7,230 bases of DNA. It comes from AWTP1-13 sp035258605 (GTDB lineage: Bacteria > Pseudomonadota > Alphaproteobacteria > Rhizobiales > Hyphomicrobiaceae). Shown here in pieces: positions 1-6,172 of the stretch (position 1 is its first letter; the number at the start of each line of letters is the position of its first letter). The position numbers and the translations under genes are program-made. The stretch lies in assembly GCA_035258605.1 (NCBI GenBank), contig DATFXD010000269.1, positions 1 through 7,230 on the forward strand. The letters run 5' to 3'. The notes beneath the pieces are model-generated. The model saw only the letters and a program-made list of their open reading frames with translations. It did not search any database and was not told the DNA's origin.

Positions 1-1
1 G

Positions 2-196
2 CCCTCCAAGCCCGATGCCAAGGCCGATGCCAAGAGCGAGCCCAAGACCATGGTCGACCTGGCCAAGCGGGCCAACGAGAACCTGCAAAAGGCCGGCGAG
101 GATGCCAAGCAGCAAAGCCAGTCCACGGGACAGGCGATCGGCAACGCGACCAAGAAGACCTGGGAGTGCATGTTCTCCCTGTTCTTCCGCTGTTGA
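2..196 (+). CDS. C-terminal part of a Lys/Ala-rich protein of unknown function (5' end outside window)
   Basis: An open frame runs from the left edge to a TGA at 194-196 and gives 64 visible residues; the start lies outside the window. The first part is low-complexity, with repeated Asp-Ala-Lys units (AKADAKSEPK). A polar, probably helical stretch (MVDLAKRANENLQKAGEDAK) follows. The protein ends in a short aromatic and Cys-containing tail, WECMFSLFFRC. Codons end mostly in G or C, as in the clear genes of the window, which supports this frame over an ATG-initiated overlapping frame running 15-278. I do not recognise a family. The charged repeat followed by an amphipathic helix and a hydrophobic tail could suit a surface-associated or membrane-tethered protein, but this is a guess. 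The next gene on the same strand is about 550 bases away. Confidence 0.6.
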   Translation, partial: PSKPDAKADAKSEPKTMVDLAKRANENLQKAGEDAKQQSQSTGQAIGNATKKTWECMFSLFFRC

Positions 197-743
197 TCGA
201 AGACCAATCGGCGTCACGGCCGCGCCGACACGGGGCCCGCGCAGCCGAGCGCTTCGCATGGATGATTTGACGCGCTGAGACAATCGACGGCTTAAGCAGT
301 GCACCCGGCGCACCCGTCTAGCAATGCCCAGGTCGCAGAGCGCATCTGCCCGCCGCGGGCGACCGGTCGTCCGGCATCACATCCGGGGCTCCCCAGTCGA
401 TCGTCCAGCCCGCCGCCGCCACCACGAAATTCCGTATACGCTCGGACCATCGCGGCGGCACGGCCAACAGCTGGCGTCGCCGGCCCGGTGGATGTACTTT
501 TTATGACGCTTGCGGCTTGCGCCGTGCGCCCGCTTGCCACCATCGCCGCCGGCACAGTGGGCCTGACGCTGCCAATGTCCGGGGCAGCCGATCCGAGGCG
601 CGATTGGTCGGCGCCGATCGGCGATCTGCCCACCGCTCCCGTTGTCCACAATAGCGGTCTGTCAAGGGCATTTTGCACTTGCCATGTGTCTTGGCGCAGC
701 TAAGCTTCGCCAACGTCGTCTTGGGGGAGCTGCGGCGTTCGTC
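197..743. other. Long intergenic stretch without a convincing gene
   Basis: About 550 bases separate the partial gene from the small lipoprotein gene. Open frames exist on both strands, but none has a good ribosome binding site, a recognisable domain or steady codon bias. Visible structure includes an imperfect hairpin soon after the first stop codon (TCGGCG at 208-213 pairing with CGCCGA at 223-228, loop of 9, no T-run). There is a TTGACG hexamer at 267-272 without a good -10 partner. A perfect 12-bp palindrome CGCCGATCGGCG lies at 612-623, and a near-DnaA-box TTGTCCACA at 642-650. A short frame at 503-703 is the only possible hidden gene, and it is weak. Confidence 0.5.
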
Positions 744-995
744 GTGGAACAGGCAAGCAACAGCAGACGTGGCCGGATGTTGGCGTGGGGCGCGGTGCTC
801 GTGTTGACGAGTCAGCTCGCCGGCTGCGCCAATAATCAACCGTTATCCACAGGTTTTGCGGGTCCGGCCCAGGCCGGCGATGCGGAGCGCGATCCGGGCA
901 AGAAGACCATGGCGTCGAAGGTTCTGTCGGCGATCGCGCTGGAACGCGTGACCGGACGCAAACCCGATCCCTCCCGTCTCAACGAGCTCAATTGA
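744..995 (+). CDS. Small predicted lipoprotein of unknown function
   Basis: The product is an 83-residue protein when started at the GTG at 744. It has a basic n-region (SNSRRGR, residues 5-11), a hydrophobic core (LAWGAVLVLTS) and a lipobox LAGC with the acylated Cys at residue 28. This predicts export by Sec, lipidation and signal peptidase II cleavage, leaving a mature chain of about 56 residues on a membrane face. The GTG start is preferred because the alternative ATG at 777 would leave a 16-residue signal with no positive charge. A GGGGGAG lies at 723-729, rather far (14 bases) from the GTG. The mature part is polar, with a conserved-looking tail (KVLSAIALERVTGRKPDPSR). No family is recognised. 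The gene is monocistronic and converges on the enolase-superfamily gene, 48 bases away. A perfect DnaA-box nonamer sits inside it at 843-851. Confidence 0.62.
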   Translation: MEQASNSRRGRMLAWGAVLVLTSQLAGCANNQPLSTGFAGPAQAGDAERDPGKKTMASKVLSAIALERVTGRKPDPSRLNELN

Positions 996-1007
996 CCTTG
1001 CGCATGG

Positions 1008-1030
1008 GGCGCCGCCGGCGTGGCGCCGGC
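1008..1030. terminator. GC-rich hairpin between convergent genes
   Basis: Two mutually exclusive stems can form between the stop codons at 995 and 1044: GCCGGC 1014-1019 with 1025-1030 (loop GTGGC), or GGCGCC 1008-1013 with 1022-1027. The position between convergent genes suits a bidirectional transcription stop. No T-run follows on either strand, so intrinsic termination is uncertain. Confidence 0.3.
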
Positions 1031-1043
1031 CACGGCCCTTCGC

Positions 1044-2138
1044 CTAGCGGCGATCGAGCGCGTCGTTGATCTCGCGCTTGAAGGTGAGGCCCAGCCCCGG
1101 CGCCGCCGGCACGCTCATAAGCCCCTTCTCGGGGATGGGCGGATTGTCGAAAAGCGCCCGCGTCCACGGCATGTATTCGACGATTTCGCCATTGGGCACG
1201 GCCGCGATCAGGTGCACGTGGACCTCGGGGATCAGGTGTGAGACGACCGGCAGATTGAACGCCTCGGCCATGCCGGCAACCTTGATCCACTGGCTGATGC
1301 CGCCGACCCGAACTAGGTCGATCATCACGATATCGACCGACCGTGCCTGCAGCATGTGGCGAAACGGCGTAATGCCGTAGACGTACTCGCCGCCGGCGAT
1401 TGGGGTGGCGAGCTGCTGGGTGACGAGCGCCAGTCCAAGGTAGTCGTCACAGGTCGTGACGTCCTCCAGCCAATGCAAGCGATAGGGCTCAAGACGCTTA
1501 CCGATGCTGATGGCTTGGTGCACCAGCCAGCGCTGGTTGATATCGCACATCAGCTGCGTTGAGGCGCCGACCACCTCGCGGATCCGGCGAATACGCTCGA
1601 CCTCGAGGTCGGGGGAGGTGTGCCCGGGCAGCGCAAGTTGCGTCTTCATGGCGGTCCAGCCGCGCTCAAGCAACCGACCGGCGGCGGTCGTCACCTCATC
1701 GAGCGTGAGCGTGCGCATCAGCGCGCCGCTGGCATAGGCGGGAACGCGATCGCGAAAGCCGCCCAACAGCTTTGCTACCGGCACTCCCAGCGCCTTGCCG
1801 CGCAGGTCCCACAACGCCGTGTCGATGGCCGATAGCGCCAGGGTGAAGATGCCGCCGGGACCGCTGGTGCCGGCCGCGAGCCGCAGCTTGTCGAGGATGC
1901 GTTCGATCGCATTGGGATCGTCGCCAACGATGAGGGCACCGAGCTCTTCGACCGCGCGCTGCAGGGACCCGGTCATGGCGGCGCCGAAGAACGTGACGCC
2001 GATGCCATCGACCCCGTCTTTGCTGCGGATCTTGACGGCCACCAGTTGGCGGGTCGCGCCCTGGGCAACCCGGCCGTCGGCCAGCGGCTCGTCGGCCGGT
2101 TGCTCAACGATGTGTGCACTGACGCGAGCGATTTGCAT
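1044..2138 (-). CDS. Mandelate racemase/muconate lactonizing enzyme family protein (enolase superfamily), probable acid-sugar dehydratase or racemase
   Basis: The 364-residue protein has normal length for the family, with an N-terminal capping domain (about 1-125) and a TIM barrel. Compared from memory with mandelate racemase, the Mg2+ ligands are D199 (CDINQRW), E225 (WLEDV) and E251 (GGEYVYG). The His-Asp dyad is H301 (VVSHLIPE) with D274 (MIDLVRVGG), and E321 (VEYMPW) matches the substrate-binding Glu. Of the KxK motif on barrel strand 2, K165 is present but the second Lys is Gln (K165-T-Q167; codon at 1638-1640). These enzymes abstract a proton alpha to a carboxylate; with the H301 face intact, a dehydratase or one-sided epimerase is more likely than a true racemase. 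The substrate is unknown. ATG 2138 is chosen over an upstream TTG at 2213 because AGGGAAGGGG stands 7 bases before it and the family N-terminus begins there. It lies 191 bases downstream of the exporter genes on the same strand and is probably transcribed separately. Confidence 0.9.
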   Translation of the reverse strand: MQIARVSAHIVEQPADEPLADGRVAQGATRQLVAVKIRSKDGVDGIGVTFFGAAMTGSLQRAVEELGALIVGDDPNAIERILDKLRLAAGTSGPGGIFTLALSAIDTALWDLRGKALGVPVAKLLGGFRDRVPAYASGALMRTLTLDEVTTAAGRLLERGWTAMKTQLALPGHTSPDLEVERIRRIREVVGASTQLMCDINQRWLVHQAISIGKRLEPYRLHWLEDVTTCDDYLGLALVTQQLATPIAGGEYVYGITPFRHMLQARSVDIVMIDLVRVGGISQWIKVAGMAEAFNLPVVSHLIPEVHVHLIAAVPNGEIVEYMPWTRALFDNPPIPEKGLMSVPAAPGLGLTFKREINDALDRR

Positions 2139-2185
2139 GGCCGAGCCCCTTCCCTTGGGTGCTGCGGCGCCCGCAACACCCCGGC

Positions 2186-2213
2186 ACTCTACCGGTTCGG
2201 TGGCGGTCCGCAA
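2186..2213 (-). promoter_or_regulatory. Candidate sigma-70-type promoter for the enolase-superfamily gene
   Basis: Read on the minus strand, TTGCGG (2213-2208) and TAGAGT (2191-2186) are separated by 16 bases. They match 3 of 6 and 4 of 6 bases of the TTGACA and TATAAT consensus. Transcription would start near 2179, giving a leader of about 40 bases before the ATG at 2138. The match is modest and rests on position as much as on sequence. Confidence 0.27.
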
Positions 2214-2244
2214 TCGGGCTGGTGCTCATCAGATGGCGGGCGCG

Positions 2245-2261
2245 CCAGGCTGTCGGCCTGG
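2245..2261. terminator. Short stem-loop between the exporter operon and the next gene
   Basis: CCAGGC (2245-2250) and GCCTGG (2256-2261) form a perfect 6-bp stem with a 5-base loop. It lies about 70 bases after the end of the adaptor gene and before the candidate promoter of the enolase-superfamily gene, where an operon terminator would be expected. It lacks a T-run on either strand, so the call is tentative. Confidence 0.25.
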
Positions 2262-2329
2262 GCTGCCGGCGAGGTCCGCGGTCGGCTGCGCCATCGCCAA
2301 TCGCCCATCGGGCAACGGGCGACAGGGGA

Positions 2330-3478
2330 TCAGTTGGTCCGCTGCGAACCGTCGCCAGTCTCGACCACGGTCTGCTTGGCGCCCGATCGGGCTGTGGCAT
2401 CGCCGCGCATGAAGACGTCGACCCGCATTCCGGGCAGCAGCGGCGGGTTGCCGCTGAGCTCGATCAGGACTTCGAGCACGTCAACGTCGGTCGGCTTGCG
2501 CGGACCGCGCTGTCCGAGCCGGCTGGGCCCCAGCGATTGCGCCAGAAAGGTGACCTTGCCTTCAAAGTCGCGACCGGGAAAGGCGTCGGAGCGCACCACC
2601 GCGGCTTGCCCGACGCGCAGCTTGCCGACGTCGCGCTCCTCGAACTCGGCGCGGACCCTTAACGAGGACAGGTCTCCCATCACCAGCAGGGGAGCCTCCG
2701 GTGACGGTGCGACGCTCTCACCGGCCTTGGCGTTGACCTGCAGCACGGTTCCGGCGGACGCGGCGCGAATCCGGGTTTTTTCCAGCGCCGCCTCCGCCAG
2801 CGACAGCTCGGCGCGTGCCGCCGTCAGCGCGGCTTCCGGCCGCGTCGGCGGCGGCAGGTTTTCGGCGGCGAGCGCCTTGCGCAGCCCTTCGCGGGCGCTA
2901 GCCAGGCGGTCGCGCGCCTTGTTGGTGGCCTCGCGCGCCTTGTCGACATCGGCGTCGCTGCCGCTGCCGTTGCGGCGCAGCTTGCTCACCCGGTCCTGAT
3001 CGTCGCGCGTCTGGGCCAGCTGCCGCTCGGCATTGGACAGCGCGTCCTCGGCGGCGCGGCGGTCTTGCGCCGGCCTGCCAGCGGCGTCGGCACTGTCGCG
3101 CTCGCGTTTGCGCACGGCAACTTCGGTGGCCGCCGCGTGCAGCCGCGGCAACAGCTCGTCGTCTTCGAGCCGCACCATGAGGTCACCGGCCTCGACCTTG
3201 TCGTTGGCGGCCACCAGGACCTCGGCGATGCGGCCGGGCAGCTGGGCACCGATGCGCACTTCGCCGGCCGACGGCTCGACGCGGCCCGGCGCAGAGGCGG
3301 CCCATTCGGGTTTTGCCGGTGCCGCCTTGGCGGCGCCGGTCACAATGCTGCTAGCGGCATCGCTCTTTGCCTGCTCGCTCGGGCGAGCGACGAACGCCTT
3401 GGGCACATAGTAGCCGACGCCGAGGGCCAGGATCGCGGCCACGATCAGCATCGTGAATGTTGAATCACCTTTAAGCAT
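2330..3478 (-). CDS. HlyD/DevB-type periplasmic adaptor (membrane fusion protein) of an ABC exporter
   Basis: The 382-residue protein has one N-terminal membrane anchor (about residues 8-25, TMLIVAAILALGVGYY), then an Ala/Lys-rich linker. The first half of a biotinyl-lipoyl-like domain follows (about 62-110, with PGRIAEVLVAANDKVEAGD). A long Arg/Ala/Glu-rich coiled-coil hairpin spans about 111-235. The second lipoyl half is TRIRAASAGTVLQVNAKAGE, and a beta-barrel region ends in LLPGMRVDVFM. This is the classical adaptor layout bridging an inner-membrane transporter to a TolC-like channel. The segment LGQRGPRKPTDVDVLEV near residues 321-337 recalls DevB-type adaptors. Start ATG 3478 lies inside the end of the ATPase gene (8-base overlap), preceded by GGAAGG, so translation is probably coupled; the ATG at 3511 has no such support. 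It is the last gene of the three-gene operon. No outer-membrane partner is nearby. Confidence 0.92.
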   Translation of the reverse strand: MLKGDSTFTMLIVAAILALGVGYYVPKAFVARPSEQAKSDAASSIVTGAAKAAPAKPEWAASAPGRVEPSAGEVRIGAQLPGRIAEVLVAANDKVEAGDLMVRLEDDELLPRLHAAATEVAVRKRERDSADAAGRPAQDRRAAEDALSNAERQLAQTRDDQDRVSKLRRNGSGSDADVDKAREATNKARDRLASAREGLRKALAAENLPPPTRPEAALTAARAELSLAEAALEKTRIRAASAGTVLQVNAKAGESVAPSPEAPLLVMGDLSSLRVRAEFEERDVGKLRVGQAAVVRSDAFPGRDFEGKVTFLAQSLGPSRLGQRGPRKPTDVDVLEVLIELSGNPPLLPGMRVDVFMRGDATARSGAKQTVVETGDGSQRTN

Positions 3479-4280
3479 TGGCCTTCCGTTTGCGATTGCG
3501 CGCCAACTCATGGATAGTCTCGATGCCTTCCGCGCGGCGCTCTTCGCCGACGATGATGCCGTCTTCGATGCGCAGTACGCGGTTGGCGAAGGGAACGGTT
3601 CGCGGGTCGTGCGTCACCGCCAGGACGGCACGGCTCTTATCCTTGGCGATCTCCGACAGAAGCTGCATGACCGCAAGCCCGTTCTCGCTATCGAGCGCCG
3701 CGGTCGGCTCGTCGGCCAGCATCACCGATGGCGAACCGGCCAATGCCCTGGCGACGGCGACGCGCTGCTGTTCGCCGCCGCTCATGTTGCCGGGATAGGA
3801 CTTGAGCTTGTGCCGCAGTCCGACACGATGCAGGGCGCGTTGCGCCACCACCACCGCTTGCGAGCCGCGCTTGCCGCGCACATCGAGCGCCACGCGCACA
3901 TTCTCCTCGGCGGTCAAGGTCGGAAACAGATTATAGGATTGAAAGATGAAGCCGATGTGCTGCCGACGCAGGTCGGCCAGCTGCTCCGGGCTCAAACCGG
4001 CGGTGCTATGGCCGGCGACCGAGAGGCTACCCTCGGTGGGCGTCAGAATGCAGCCCAAGATCGAAAGCAAGGTGGTCTTGCCGCTGCCCGAAGGTCCCAT
4101 GAGCAAGGTCAACTCGCCGGCACGCAGCGACAGGTTCACGCCCTTGAGGGCGCGGACCTTGCCGGCGCCGCGGCCGAGCTCCTTGGTGATCTGGCGCGCC
4201 TCCAGCACGATTTCGGCGTTGTCGTCGCCGATCGGGCTCGGACGCGCTTCGGCTGGGGCGTTGGCAGTTTCGGAGATCAT
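3471..4280 (-). CDS. ABC transporter ATPase, MacB/LolD/DevA-type
   Basis: The 269-residue nucleotide-binding protein has every canonical element: Walker A GPSGSGKT (62-69), Q-loop Q114 (FIFQSYNLFP), signature MSGGEQQR (166-173), Walker B VMLADEP (186-192), D-loop near ALD 195-197 and H-loop H224 (AVTHD). FQSYNLFPTLTAEENV and the EPTAALD arrangement are typical of the MacB/LolD/DevA group, whose ATPases power FtsX-fold permeases by a mechanotransmission cycle rather than by pulling substrate across the membrane. A non-conserved N-terminal tail of about 20 residues precedes the domain, and a basic C-terminal tail (RNRKRK) follows. ATG 4280 is chosen because it overlaps the permease stop as ATGA; an in-frame start at 4349 would lie well inside the permease gene. 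It is the middle gene of the operon, working in the cytoplasm with the permease and the adaptor. Confidence 0.95.
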   Translation of the reverse strand: MISETANAPAEARPSPIGDDNAEIVLEARQITKELGRGAGKVRALKGVNLSLRAGELTLLMGPSGSGKTTLLSILGCILTPTEGSLSVAGHSTAGLSPEQLADLRRQHIGFIFQSYNLFPTLTAEENVRVALDVRGKRGSQAVVVAQRALHRVGLRHKLKSYPGNMSGGEQQRVAVARALAGSPSVMLADEPTAALDSENGLAVMQLLSEIAKDKSRAVLAVTHDPRTVPFANRVLRIEDGIIVGEERRAEGIETIHELARNRKRKANA

Positions 4281-5404
4281 CGGTTGAACACCATGGCTGG
4301 ATCGATCCGCATCACCTTGCCGATTGCTGACAGCGCCGAAATCGCGCACATGCCGACGGTCAACGCCAGCAGCAGCGCCGCTAGTCCCGGCGTCATCATG
4401 ATCGGTAGCGCAGTATTTTCAGTCAGATAAACAACGGCCATCGCAATTGACATGCCGAGCGCGTAGCCGAGCAAGGCGCTCAATGCCGCCTGCATCAGGA
4501 TCACCCGGTGGATGTAGCCAGACGATGAACCGAGCGCGCGCAGTGTGGCGAATTCGTTGAGGTGATCCTTGGTACTCGAATAGAGGGTCTGGGCGACGAT
4601 CACGGTACCGACCAGCAGGCCGAGCACGGCGCCGCCGATCAGCGCGACACCGGCGCCGGTTGCAAACAGCCAGTGATTGAGGCTGCGCGTGCGGAATTCG
4701 GCGGTCGTCAGCACCTCGCTGTCGGGTACCTTAGCCTGCAGCGCGGCCTTGACGGTTTGCGGGTCGGCGCCTGGCTCCAATTTGACCAGCGCGTAAGTGA
4801 TCTTGTCGGCGGGCATGTCGAGCAAGGTGCGCGCCCGGCTGATGGTGGTAAACACATAGGGCGTTACCGTGAACGAGCGAATACCCTCGGTGAGACCCGA
4901 CACGCGCACGCGCGAGGCTCCGACTTCCGCGGTGTCGCCGACCTGCTTGACGCCAAGCTCCTCCAGATAGGTCTTGTCGATCATCACCGCATCGCGCGCG
5001 CCCAGCCCGGTGACGTTGCCTTCCGTCACGTTCCACGGACTGAGCCCGCGATCCTCGTTGTCGGTGCCGATCACCACCACCAAGGTCGAGCCTCCAGTCG
5101 GCTTCTTCCAATCGGTGAACGAGGCGACGATGGGTATGGCGTCGGCCACGCCGGGGGTCGACAGCGCGGCGTAGCGGTCGCGGACGTTGATCGGCTGCGC
5201 TTCCTCGAAGTTCTTGGTGCCGTAGGCCATCACCCACAGATCGCCGTGCGCGCGATCGATCATGGAAATGATCATCGAGCGGGCGCCGAGATAGAGCCCG
5301 AGCTGGATCGCCACCAGCACGATCGAAAACAAGATGCCGACCAACGTGACGGTCAGCCGCACGCGGTCATGGAACAGATTGCGAAACGCCAGCGTAAAGG
5401 TCAT
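4277..5404 (-). CDS. FtsX-like permease of an ABC exporter, DevC-type
   Basis: The 375-residue membrane protein has the MacB/FtsX topology: TM1 at about 18-40, a large periplasmic domain at about 41-245, then TM2 (249-272), TM3 (301-327) and TM4 (335-362). The start MTFTLAFRNLFHDRVRLTVT, the stretch MIDRAHGDLWVMAYGTKNFE and the cytoplasmic loop STKDHLNEFATLRALGSS are characteristic of DevC-type permeases as I know them. The best known member takes part in glycolipid export for the cyanobacterial heterocyst envelope. The protein would dimerise, couple to the ATPase and dock to the HlyD-type adaptor. ATG 5404 is the first gene start of the operon. A GAGGTG lies 12 bases upstream (minus strand of 5417-5422), slightly long spacing. 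Gene order here is permease, ATPase, adaptor, unlike the adaptor-first order of the cyanobacterial devBCA cluster. Substrate unknown. Confidence 0.92.
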   Translation of the reverse strand: MTFTLAFRNLFHDRVRLTVTLVGILFSIVLVAIQLGLYLGARSMIISMIDRAHGDLWVMAYGTKNFEEAQPINVRDRYAALSTPGVADAIPIVASFTDWKKPTGGSTLVVVIGTDNEDRGLSPWNVTEGNVTGLGARDAVMIDKTYLEELGVKQVGDTAEVGASRVRVSGLTEGIRSFTVTPYVFTTISRARTLLDMPADKITYALVKLEPGADPQTVKAALQAKVPDSEVLTTAEFRTRSLNHWLFATGAGVALIGGAVLGLLVGTVIVAQTLYSSTKDHLNEFATLRALGSSSGYIHRVILMQAALSALLGYALGMSIAMAVVYLTENTALPIMMTPGLAALLLALTVGMCAISALSAIGKVMRIDPAMVFNR

Positions 5405-5731
5405 GGAAACGCGCTACACCTCATCGGCTGCGCCGGGCATGCCACCGCGGCCCAGTCTAATCGTTAACGGCCCCGCCGGGCCCCATCGGCGAGGGCAATC
5501 ATCGGACCCGTGACGCCTCGCTCCCCTGTGCGCCACGTTATATAGGGATTTGGCTGCAGCCTTGCGACCACCCGCCAAATCGGTAAAGGCCGCAGCAAAG
5601 CTTATGCCTGGAAATTGCCGCATTCTTCCGTGGTCGGAGCCAACCCGGCCGGGGCGCCGTATTTTCTCCCAATCTCGCCCGCAAGTGCGGGCTTCAGTTG
5701 TGGCCCGAACTGCAAAGGAAACCCCATTAGG
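5405..5731. promoter_or_regulatory. Divergent intergenic region between exporter operon and DUF2147 gene
   Basis: This 327-base region must carry the promoters of both divergent units. Visible elements from left to right: CGTTAACG palindrome at 5462-5469; GGCCC/GGGCC stem at 5469-5482 (loop CGCC); an AT-rich TATATA at 5539-5544 standing out from the GC-rich surroundings and readable as a -10 element on either strand; a perfect palindrome GGCTGCAGCC at 5552-5561 next to it, a possible operator; and a GC stem-loop at 5677-5692. No convincing -35 hexamer pairs with the TATATA at standard spacing. No credible gene is seen here; a long minus-strand frame at 5414-5971 runs through the DUF2147 gene and looks like a shadow. 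Confidence 0.45.
5677..5692 (+). terminator. Stem-loop in the leader of the DUF2147 gene, possible attenuator or terminator
   Basis: GCCCGC (5677-5682) and GCGGGC (5687-5692) form a perfect 6-bp GC stem with an AAGT tetraloop, followed by TTCAGTTGT. The weak T-content downstream resembles a degraded intrinsic terminator on the + strand. It ends 39 bases before the start codon of the DUF2147 gene. It could end a short upstream transcript or modulate read-through into the gene. Confidence 0.4.
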
Positions 5732-6172
5732 ATGCTGTCCTTCAGGTTTACCAAGCTTTCCCTGGCGCTCGCCACGTTGCTTGCCGGGTCGCTGTCGGCG
5801 GCGGCGGCGGACGTCACCGGCACCTGGATCGATCATACCGGCCAGGGCGCCGTCGAGATCCGCCCGTGCGGCGATAGCATGTGCGGGCGCGTGGTCTGGC
5901 TCAAAAACCCAACGCACAAGTCGCGCAGCGGCCGGCCGATCTGCGGCGCGCAGATCCTCGGCAACCTGCATCGGGGCGACCCCAACACTTGGTCCTCCGG
6001 CTGGATCTACAATCCCGAAGACGAGGAGCGCTTCAGCGCCGAAATCAAACTTGAAAACGACAATACCCTCCTGGTGACCGGCTATCTCGGCATCAAGCTG
6101 TTGGGCGAGACCTTCACCTGGAAGCGCGCGCCAGCAGACCTCAAACGCTGCAACGCCGCCGGCGGTGCCTGA
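5732..6172 (+). CDS. Secreted DUF2147 domain protein
   Basis: The 146-residue product has a clear Sec signal peptide (residues 1-26: LSFRFTK, hydrophobic core, then SLSAAAA) with cleavage likely just before DVTGTW. The mature part follows the DUF2147 pattern: GTWIDHTGQGAVEIRPC, CGRVVWLKNP, GWIYNPEDEERF, LLVTGYLGIKLLGETFTWKR. Four Cys remain after export (C46, C51, C71, C140), an even number that could form periplasmic disulfides. The segment between VVWLKNP and the GAQILG strand is short; many DUF2147 proteins carry an extra stretch with an Asp/Asn-Pro-Asp motif there. The function of DUF2147 is not established. ATG 5732 is chosen over an upstream in-frame start at 5615 because the signal peptide begins there and AAAGGAA stands 11 bases upstream. 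It diverges from the exporter operon and converges on the hydrolase gene. Confidence 0.88.
   Translation: MLSFRFTKLSLALATLLAGSLSAAAADVTGTWIDHTGQGAVEIRPCGDSMCGRVVWLKNPTHKSRSGRPICGAQILGNLHRGDPNTWSSGWIYNPEDEERFSAEIKLENDNTLLVTGYLGIKLLGETFTWKRAPADLKRCNAAGGA

Noticed and set aside
15..278. ATG-initiated frame of 87 codons at the left edge
   Set aside because: It is very Arg/Pro/Ser-rich. The overlapping frame ending at 196 has better codon bias and a more protein-like sequence.
292..703. Overlapping frames on both strands in the 197-743 stretch (128 and 134 codons)
   Set aside because: Both are Pro/Arg/Gly-rich shadows of each other with no ribosome binding site or domain; only the sub-frame from 503 deserves a second look.
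642..851. Possible replication origin suggested by DnaA-box nonamers
   Set aside because: Only two boxes occur about 200 bases apart, with no AT-rich region, no iteron array and no replication genes nearby.
2046..2999. Plus-strand frame of 317 codons opposite the enolase-superfamily and adaptor genes
   Set aside because: It spans the ends of two convincing opposite-strand genes and is Ser/Arg/Ala-rich without any motif.
3453..4430. Long + strand frame of 325 codons opposite the ATPase gene
   Set aside because: It lies antisense to a gene with all ABC motifs, has no recognisable domain and is the kind of long antisense frame that high GC content creates.
4562..5467. Long + strand frame of 301 codons opposite the permease gene
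   Set aside because: It is His/Arg/Gly-rich with no membrane segments or motifs, and is explained as a shadow of the permease gene.
5414..5971. Minus-strand frame of 185 codons over the divergent intergenic region and DUF2147 gene
   Set aside because: It overlaps a gene with a clear signal peptide and domain on the other strand, and its composition is low-complexity Arg/Ala/Gly.
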